This document shows, piece after piece, positions 57,296-64,000 of a DNA stretch of 64,000 nucleotides. The DNA comes from Staphylotrichum longicolle (Eukaryota > Ascomycota > Sordariomycetes > Sordariales > Chaetomiaceae): assembly GCA_019096155.1 (NCBI GenBank), contig JAHCVI010000003.1:4216001-4280000 (forward strand), in the 5' to 3' direction. Each line of letters starts with the position of its first letter. The first letter of the stretch is position 1. The position numbers were made by a program, and so were the translations under genes. The notes beneath the pieces are model-generated. The model made no database searches and was not told the DNA's origin. It saw only the letters and a list, made by a program, of their open reading frames with translations.

Positions 57296-58223
57296 CTAAT
57301 CATCAAAACCGTCCCAATCCCCACCGTCCCCTTGGGCGCCGTCCTTGTCTTGACTCTCCTCGGCCTGGTCTCCGGTCTTCCTGTTCCCGGGCAAACGATC
57401 GTCAGCCAACGATTCCTTTGACCTGGCCCTCACAGCCGGGCTTGTCGTCGCCTCCTCGAGGGCATCTATCTGGTCCGAGATCCTCTGGATGATTTGCCTC
57501 GCCTCCGCGTCCTCCTCCTCCAGCAAGCCCGCCTTCTCCGCCTCGTCAACCCAAACATCCAAGACGTGCAACCTCAGCCCCGCGGGTATCTTCTGCTCTA
57601 TTTGCTCCCCCTCCTCCTCCGCGCTCTGCTCTATCCGCGCCTCCTCTTCCAGGGCAAACGGCCACTCGCCCAACAACTCCATCATACTGTCGACTTTGCT
57701 CGCATCCCAAGCAGAAGACCCCTCCTTCGGCCCCTTCTTGCCGCCCTTCTCGCCCGCGTTGCCCTTCCTCATCCACTTGAACCCGGCCCCCACGACCCGC
57801 CTGACGAGCAGCAGGAACTTCTCCATGCGCAGCACGTCGATACCCGTCACTTCGCGCGCCATGGTGGCCCAGAAGCCGCGCAGCCAAGGCACGACAGCAT
57901 CGCGCGGGAGGATGTAGACAAGGTCGGCCAGCTCGTTGCAGAGCGTCTGTTGCGGGATGGCGCGGTCGCACATCCAGAGCGCGAAAAAGAGGCCCTTCCA
58001 CAGCTTGAGCGTGTCGAGCGGGGTAAGCGCCGAGGCGACTTGGCGGGCTGAGAGAAAGGCCTGAAGGGAGGAGAGGGCTGAAGTGCGAATCTTGCGGTCT
58101 GGAGAAAGGCGGAATTGGGTGTTAGAGTCTGGAGCATTCTGGCACGGCAGTGGAGGGGGAAAAGGGCATACCGCTCGAGGCGAGGTTCTTGATGAACGGC
58201 ATGCTCCGTTCTTGGGACGCCAT
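57296..58223 (-). CDS. rrp1: rRNA processing protein Rrp1 (Nop52 family)
   Basis: Exons (minus) 58223-58172 and 58098-57296; 284 residues. Family features: FIKNLASSDRKIRTSALSSL at the N-terminus, LWKGLFFALWMCDRAIPQQ, ADLVYILPRDAVVPWLRGFW, GIDVLRMEKFLLLVRRVVG and GLRLHVLDVWVDEAEK. Rrp1/Nop52 is a nucleolar protein needed for processing of 27S pre-rRNA into 25S/5.8S in 60S assembly. The C-terminal 60 residues are acidic and ends DGGDWDGFDD, while yeast and human relatives often extend further, so this is a compact form. The intron falls within the codon of the Asp in SSDRKIR. It is divergent to the aspartate aminotransferase gene. Confidence 0.92.
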
Positions 58224-59664
58224 TTTGTCTGTGATATCGATTGTGTGAGCGGGAACAGCGGAATGCAATGCCGGTTCTGCGCCTGAAGTTCAAGCTCGCG
58301 AAGATTGGACCATGTGAGGCTGCGACCAGATGAGGTCCTTCGCAGGACGATAAGATTGCAGCGCTGCCAAAATCTTGTCCGCCCGGCAGAAAACACCCCT
58401 GCCAACGTGGGGCAGCTGCCGGAGGAAAACTCCTCAACACTGATTGGTTCCTTCAAAACCCCCAGCTCTCAACGACAATATTGGTCGACGTTTATCTTCC
58501 ATTTGTGAAATGACGCATGGTCTGTTCGCAAGCTGTTCTGTTTGCGGCAGGTTCAGAGGCTCCCGAGGTTCCGAGAACACTTCAGGAGTTTGGTTATTAG
58601 GTTGAATTGGCCACGCAGAGAACATTTGGCCTCGGTTTCATGCCCTGTCTAAGTTGAGTGTTGAAGCATCTTCTTTCGGAATTTCCAAGAGTGACAGGCA
58701 ACAGACGGCGTCGCCGTGCGGTTTGTCTCTTTTCCCTCTTATCTGGCCTTCACGCTTCGAATCTAAAAATGGCTTCATCTACGGAAAACTTGATGCGATT
58801 CCTCGCCGAGCCCAGATCAGGCACCGTTGACTAACGCTAACCGGTGGATCCGATGAATGGGGAAGGAGGGCCTCGGCAGCGGGTGTCATCCAGACCATCC
58901 TTGGCACACCATCTCGACACAGTAACCCCGAAGTTTCCACCAGCCCACGCGTCTCGTGGCCCAGGCATCACGTAATTCACCCAGCGTGTCCACTCGAGCA
59001 CACTGCCTTGTCTCCTGACCCGTCTGAGCCTGTGTCACAGGCAGATCATATCCGCGATCACTCAGTTCCACAAGTGCAATTTCCCCGGGCGTGGCCTGAC
59101 ACCCCAGCTTTTGCCCAACACCGCGACAAGATTGCTGGTCCCAGCAAAAGTTGCCTCGGCGCGACTCGGGTGTCCTCCGGCTGGCCTCCGGCTTCACATG
59201 CACCTTGACGGTTGGTGATTGACCTCATAGCTAGCGTACATACAAGTTTGATCTCCCTCCTTGCTCTGCTTCCCCAGATATCCTGTAGTTTCGTCCAATC
59301 CTTTCCCAAGTACAGTCCCCTGTGGCATCCCGAATCACACACCCATTCAGGCCTCTCTTGACTTGGCCCTGCGACCCAGTTGCACCACTATCGGACGACT
59401 CTCTTGCATGAATCGTGCACTCGTTCTGCGACCAGGACCCTGCAATTCGTCGCCCTGCACCGGATCGAGTCTGAAGGAAGAAAGCAGCTGCAGGCTAGCC
59501 GCTTGCTAACGAATACGCGCGCATCGAACAGTCCGTCCGCTGTCGGCTGTCGGGGTACGGGCTGTGCTGCCGGTGCTACCACTGGAGCGGTTGCAGTGTC
59601 ACAGTGCAGGGGCAGCAGGAACGAGACCGGAAGAAGTCCCAGTCCCCCAAAACCAGTCATAAAA
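58224..59664. other. Divergent upstream region of rrp1 and the aminotransferase gene
   Basis: 1.4 kb with no supported gene. The aminotransferase frame is open upstream to about 59380, without a good start before 59665. Confidence 0.4.
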
Positions 59665-61338
59665 ATGGCGGCCAAATCACCTCGTGTCGCCGCATCTTCC
59701 TCGTCATCAAAACCCCTCCATTCTTCCCCCATCGCCCGACTCCAGAGCATCGCAAATCACATGGCGTCACCATCAATAACAAGCTTCCCCGCCGAGGTGG
59801 TTCCTCAGGCCCCCGAGGACCCCCTCTTTGGGTTGATGAGGGCTTACAAGGCCGATTCGAGTCCAGACAAGGTTGATTTGGTGCGTTCAGAGCTTCCCTT
59901 CCCACTGTTTGTTTTGTGTCTTGCGTCTTGCGGCACCAATTGGGACTAACTGTTGCGTTCCAGGGAATTGGCGCCTACCGTGACGACAATGCAAAGCCCT
60001 GGGTTCTGCCTGTGGTCAAGAAGGTATGCAAACACTTGATCGCAAACCGTTTCATTCCCGACCCAACAGATAGTCACCTCCAAAACAGCTTTCCAATGGG
60101 GAGCTTGGGGCGTGTGCAGCAATCTGGCCCCTCCATCTATTTACCCGCCCCGCCATTCCCAACTTTCCCGGCGCGCGCAGCGCTGTACCCCTCCCCCGCA
60201 CTGCCTTCAGACGCGCCAAGCAGGCGAGCTCAAGCTAACAGGCACGCTGGAACACTAGGCCGACGAGATTCTGCGCAGCGACCCCGAAGCCAACCACGAA
60301 TACCTTCCGATTGCCGGCCTAGCCTCGCTCACTAGCAAAGCTGCCGAGCTCCTGCTCGGGAATTCAGCCCCCGCCATTGCAGAGAAGCGGACGGCCTCAG
60401 TACAAACCATCTCCGGCACGGGCGCCGTGCATCTGGGTGCCCTCTTCCTGGCCAAGTTCTACAAGATCCAGGGCGCGAACCGCACCGTCTACGTCAGCAA
60501 CCCGACTTGGGCGAACCACCACCAGATCTTCACCAATGTCGGCCTGCCGATCGCCACCTATCCGTACTTCAACAAGGAGACCAAGGGTCTGGATTTCGAT
60601 GGCATGAAGAAGGCGCTGGGGAGTGCGCCTGACGGTAGCATCATCCTCCTCCACGCCTGCGCGCACAACCCGACAGGCGTCGACCCGACCCCCGAGCAGT
60701 GGCGCGAGATCGCCTCGCTCATGAAGGAGAAGAAGCACTTCCCCTTCTTCGACACGGCCTACCAGGGCTTCGCCTCGGGCGATCTGGACCGGGACGCCGG
60801 GCCCATCCGCTTCTTCGTCGAGCAGGGCTTCGAGTTGGTGATCGCCCAGTCCTTCGCCAAGAACTTTGGTCTCTACGGCGAGCGCGCCGGCTGCTTCCAC
60901 TACGTGGCCGCCCCCTCCTCCAATGCCGCCGAGATCACGACGCGCGTGGCCTCGCAGCTGGCCATCCTGCAGCGCTCTGAGATCAGCAACCCGCCCATCT
61001 ACGGCGCCCGCATCGCCTCCATCGTCTTGAACGACCCCGCGTTGTTCGCCGAGTGGCAGGAGAACCTCCGCACCATGTCGGGCCGCATCATCGACATGCG
61101 CAACAAGCTGCGCGGCAAGCTGGAGGAGCTGGGCACCCCCGGCGAGTGGAACCACATCACGGACCAGATCGGCATGTTCAGCTTCACGGGCCTGAGCGAG
61201 GCCCAGGTCCTCAAGCTCCGGACCGATTACCACATCTACATGACCAAGAACGGCCGGATCAGCATGGCTGGTCTGAACTCGAGGAATGTGGACTACGTTG
61301 CCACGGCGGTGGACAAGGTCGTCCGGGAGATCCAGTAG
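59665..61338 (+). CDS. Aspartate aminotransferase (class I, PLP)
   Basis: Exons 59665-59880, 59964-60023, 60259-61338; phases agree; 451 residues. Class-I aspartate aminotransferase motifs: APEDPLFGLMRAYKAD, VDLGIGAYRDDNAKPWVLPV, EYLPIAGLASLTSKAAELLL, VSNPTWANHHQIF, HACAHNPTGVDPT, DTAYQGFASGDLDRD, and QSFAKNFGLYGERAG with the PLP-binding Lys. The last residues (NVDYVATAVDKVVREIQ) match. It interconverts aspartate + 2-oxoglutarate and oxaloacetate + glutamate. From a second ATG at 59761 (MASPSITSFP) the protein would be the typical cytosolic 419-residue form; the first ATG at 59665 adds 32 residues rich in Ser/Arg/Lys with no acidic residue. So two isoforms are possible. The 235-bp second intron (60024-60258) is unusually long for this window. 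Confidence 0.94.
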
Positions 61339-62046
61339 CTTTGCGTTGTGTTGCTTGACCAGGAGGACCTTTTTTTTCTACGGCAAAAACCACGATTTGG
61401 CGGTTCATTAGACAGCAGGGGAGTTCGTTCAACGATTCACAATTTGCTTGCAAATAGCACCTGCCTTGTGCTATCATCGACTTGGGGGCCATTGGTTCCA
61501 AGCTTGAAGGTGTCATTCCGAATACAAATCCATTGTGGCCCTGGTGCTATCATGTGCCAGTTGATGCATTTGGTCCAAACCAGGTCCCTTAAAAGATGAA
61601 TAGCCGATGAGTGTGATTGGAACTGCTTGTCGTATAATACATCCGTCGAGACGAGATGAGCCGGCATACATCCACATGCCTCCGTCCAACTCGATCCCGT
61701 CTCCGAGCACCATTCCACACATCAACGGAAACAAAGCAAGACGATTTTTTTCTTTTCCCACGCAAGCAACCACTCCACCCATGCTGCCCTTCTACAACAT
61801 GACTGTGCTCCTTACACAATACCGCCTTTTTTTACTTTTTGCCCACTCGACACCATCCTGATGCGGATACACCAACCCTTCAACCCTGACGGCAAGGGTT
61901 AATGTTAACACCGAGAAACCGCCGAAAAAATGCCCGGATGAGTCCAGAGCCGGCGGTCGTCAGGCACCAACGGCAAGCGCCAGTGCAGTTACCATTCCCT
62001 TGCCCTTTACGGTGTGTGGAGACGAGCGGGGTGCCTTCCCGGATAC
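61339..62046. other. Convergent intergenic region
   Basis: 708 bp between the aminotransferase (+) and NAA15 (-) stops. No gene or element is recognised. Confidence 0.4.
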
Positions 62047-64000
62047 CTAAGCCCCAGGCACGCCAGACAGCTCCGATTCAATGACTTCCTTCACCTTGGG
62101 TGCCAGCGAGCCCAGAGCACCGTCCAGGGCCTTCCGCAGCCGGGACGCTTGGTCCGCGAGCTTGGGGTGGTCCTTGTTGAGGGCGAGCGCCGCCTTGAGG
62201 CAGCGAAGAGCCAGAAGGTACTTGTCTGGAGGCAGGTATTTAGCACGTGAACAAAGTTCCGGGGGCTGGGGGTTGGGTGGAGGCGACACTTACTCCTGCG
62301 GATATAGACCTCAAAGCCGGCAATTTGGCCTTCGATATTCTTGGGACTGAACTGGAGCATGTGGCCCAGAAACTTCATGGCGTCGCCGAGAGGGTCCGTG
62401 GTGGCAGCCAGCTTGGCGCCGTTCGGGTCGTCGTCCTTCTTCTTCGCATCCTCGCCGTCCTTGCTCTTCTGGGCGCCTCCCTTATTGGGATCCTGCTTCG
62501 CAGCCTTTTCGGCAGCCTCCCGCTCCGCCTTCTGGGCCTCCTTTCTCGCCTTCTTGGCAGCCTTCTTTCTCTCAGCAGCATCGTCGCCATTTGCGTGGCT
62601 GCCCTCTGCGCCGTTGGCGCCGCTCTGCGGCTTGTCGTGCATCGAGAGGTAGAGATTGACGGCGTCCAGAGCGGCCCGGAAGTAGAAGGGGTGCTCCCTC
62701 AAGCGGTCTTCCCAGCGGACAAGGTCGATGTACGCCCGGATCTGGCCCTTCCGCAGGGAGAAGCTGTGGAAATCGAATTGGTCCTCCTGCCAGATATCGA
62801 AAATATTGTAAATGGTGTGGAAGCGCTTGAGGGCCAAGCCGAGGTCGCCGCGCCGCTGCCACGCCTCACCGTCCTCGGTCAGGAACCAAATGCACTGCAT
62901 GTCAGTCAGATCGGCCAAAGGACCCCCGACTGTCTCGGCCCGAGTGAACAAGCCCATGGTAGCGAGCGCCTTCTCGTTCTCGTCGTTGCGCAGTTGGTAC
63001 TTGGCAGCCTTGGAGTTGATGTAGCGATCCCTGGTGTCGAGCGAGCGAGCTTGGTCCATTGCCTCGGCAGCCTTTGCGAGCTCGCCTTGGTGTTTGAATA
63101 TCCTTGCCTTGGTCATGTGGAAGTCGACATTCTTGGGATCCAGCTCAATTGCCTTGTCGACATACTCGGTGGCCTTAGCAAGGTCTCGGGACATGTGGTA
63201 GTTGTAATGCTGAGCCAAGAAGTAGAGCGCCGCTCCCTCGCCCTTGGAGCTATCGCCGTTCGCTTGGGCCTCAGCGCCCGAGCTCTTGCTGTGCTCCTTA
63301 AGGTACTCCTCAGCTACAAGAGGCAGCGTCTCCTTCTTGAAATCGTCCGAGTACAAGTGCTTGAGGTTAGCAAAGGTCGAGGGGACGCCCTTGTCAAACA
63401 TCAGAGTCAAGTACGCCTTGGCGGTTGTGCGGAAGCGGTCGCCTAGGAAGCCAGTCAGCAGTGGGGATCGGCGACAGGAGCACGGTGGATCATACCGGAC
63501 AGGAAGTCCAAAGGAAGACGCTTTGCCGCATCGCAGCGAGGGTTCTTGGCGGCATACTCGTCATACACGGCCTTCAGGGCAGCCTCGTCCTCCGCCGGAA
63601 TGTCCAAGCTGGCGACCAAGCCCTTGTAGTAGTCTGGGTGTTCTGGGTTCCTATCCAGCAATGCCCGGTACGCCTTTGCGGCATCCTCTTTCCTGCCGAG
63701 CTCCGCGAGGTAGCGCGCCCGGAGCTCCATGACGGCCAGCCGGTCGAGGCAGTTCTTGCAGTCTGCGTCCAGATGTTCCAAAGCCCGCGCAAAATCCCCC
63801 ATCTCGGCGATGATCGAGTTCTTGTACAGCAGCGCCTCTGAGTTCTCAAAGTCGGTCTTCAGGGGAGTGGTCGTGACGGACTTCTCGTAGGTGGAAAGAA
63901 TGTTCTCGGCTTGCTGAAGATTGCCGTCCAGATGGTAGGCGATGGCGAGCGCAGTCCAGTTCTGACGCACTTGTGGTCTCGCCTTGAGCATCACAAATCT
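62047..64000 (-). CDS. nat1: NatA auxiliary subunit NAA15 (Nat1), 5' end outside the window
   Basis: Exons (minus) from beyond 64000 to 63496, then 63442-62294, then 62225-62047; phases agree. About 610 residues are visible, out of about 750-850 expected, so roughly the first 140-200 are missing. TPR helices of the NAA15 scaffold are clear: NWTALAIAYHLDGNLQQAEN, LGRKEDAAKAYRALLDRNPE, LYFLAQHYNYHMSRDLAKA, VDKAIELDPKNVDFHMTKAR, MDQARSLDTRDRYINSKAAK, CIWFLTEDGEAWQRRGDLG, KRFHTIYNIFDIWQEDQFDF, HSFSLRKGQIRAYIDLVRWE, and a basic KKAAKKARKEAQKAEREAA helix before the C-terminal TPRs. NAA15 anchors the catalytic NAA10 to the ribosome for N-terminal acetylation after Met removal. The low-complexity Lys/Asp stretch (KSKDGEDAKKKDDDPNG) sits in the usual position. 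Confidence 0.93.

Noticed and set aside
60397..61233. 278-codon minus-strand frame
   Set aside because: Antisense of aspartate aminotransferase exon 3.
62247..63446. 399-codon plus-strand frame
   Set aside because: Antisense to the NAA15 TPR region; leucine/valine-rich by codon mirror.
1..64000. Biosynthetic cluster, transposon, CRISPR or RIP-mutated repeat
   Set aside because: The oxidoreductase and MFS genes are 12 kb apart with no synthase; no terminal inverted repeats with a transposase, no spacer array, and no AT-rich repeat block were seen.

Overview
The window is nuclear DNA of a filamentous ascomycete, most likely a Sordariomycete close to Sordariales/Chaetomiaceae. The basis is spliced genes with short introns (about 47-190 bp) carrying GTRNGT donors, CTAAC/CTGAC branch sites and YAG acceptors, GC-rich coding sequence, and a gene set with clear fungal families: alternative oxidase, AA9 lytic polysaccharide monooxygenase, Crz1-type zinc-finger factor, HAL4/SAT4-type kinase, Ufe1, Rrp1 and a divergent histone H4 variant. 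I see no rRNA, convincing tRNA, CRISPR array or transposon.

Layout. 0.7-7.9 kb: two neighbouring same-strand genes sharing DUF3659/LEA-like 'VDEDGDIL..GxVIGK' repeats. 8.9-11.9 kb: a HIRAN-SNF2-RING-helicase protein of the Rad5/HLTF class. 12.4-13.9 kb (-): secreted AA9 LPMO. 15.5-16.2 kb (-): mitochondrial HSP10. 17.1-18.4 kb: unknown basic-tailed protein. 18.9-21.5 kb (-): HAL4/SAT4-like kinase. 22.7-23.2 kb (-): mitochondrial uL11. 23.7-25.0 kb: Svf1. 25.7-26.4 kb: histone H4 variant. 27.1-27.9 kb (-): membrane-anchored GNAT-like protein. 30.5-31.7 kb: alternative oxidase. 33.9-36.2 kb: Crz1-like factor. 37.4-38.5 kb: zinc-independent MDR oxidoreductase. 38.7-39.3 kb (-): DUF7053-like protein. 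39.3-43.2 kb: gene-poor. 43.3-49.5 kb: a giant low-complexity protein of about 2,000 residues with WG/KKDKKKK/EPEP repeats. 50.5-52.2 kb (-): DHA1 MFS transporter. 53.1-54.3 kb: Ufe1/syntaxin-18. 55.1-56.9 kb: sphingoid long-chain-base kinase. 57.3-58.2 kb (-): Rrp1. 59.7-61.3 kb: aspartate aminotransferase. 62.0-64.0 kb (-): NAA15, cut by the window edge.

The genes are mostly independent housekeeping functions; there is no biosynthetic cluster. Mitochondrial function recurs (HSP10, uL11, AOX) and stress/ion signalling recurs (Crz1-like factor, HAL4-like kinase, Svf1), but nothing in the sequence shows co-regulation.

The most striking observations are (a) the giant repeat protein, (b) the H4 variant with extensions at both ends, (c) a CGG-N7-CGG element in the AOX promoter, and (d) a recurrent pattern of one-base indels, mostly deletions, that break otherwise coherent reading frames in four genes. 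Pattern (d) points either to consensus errors in this assembly or to gene damage, and it should be settled before any of those proteins is interpreted.
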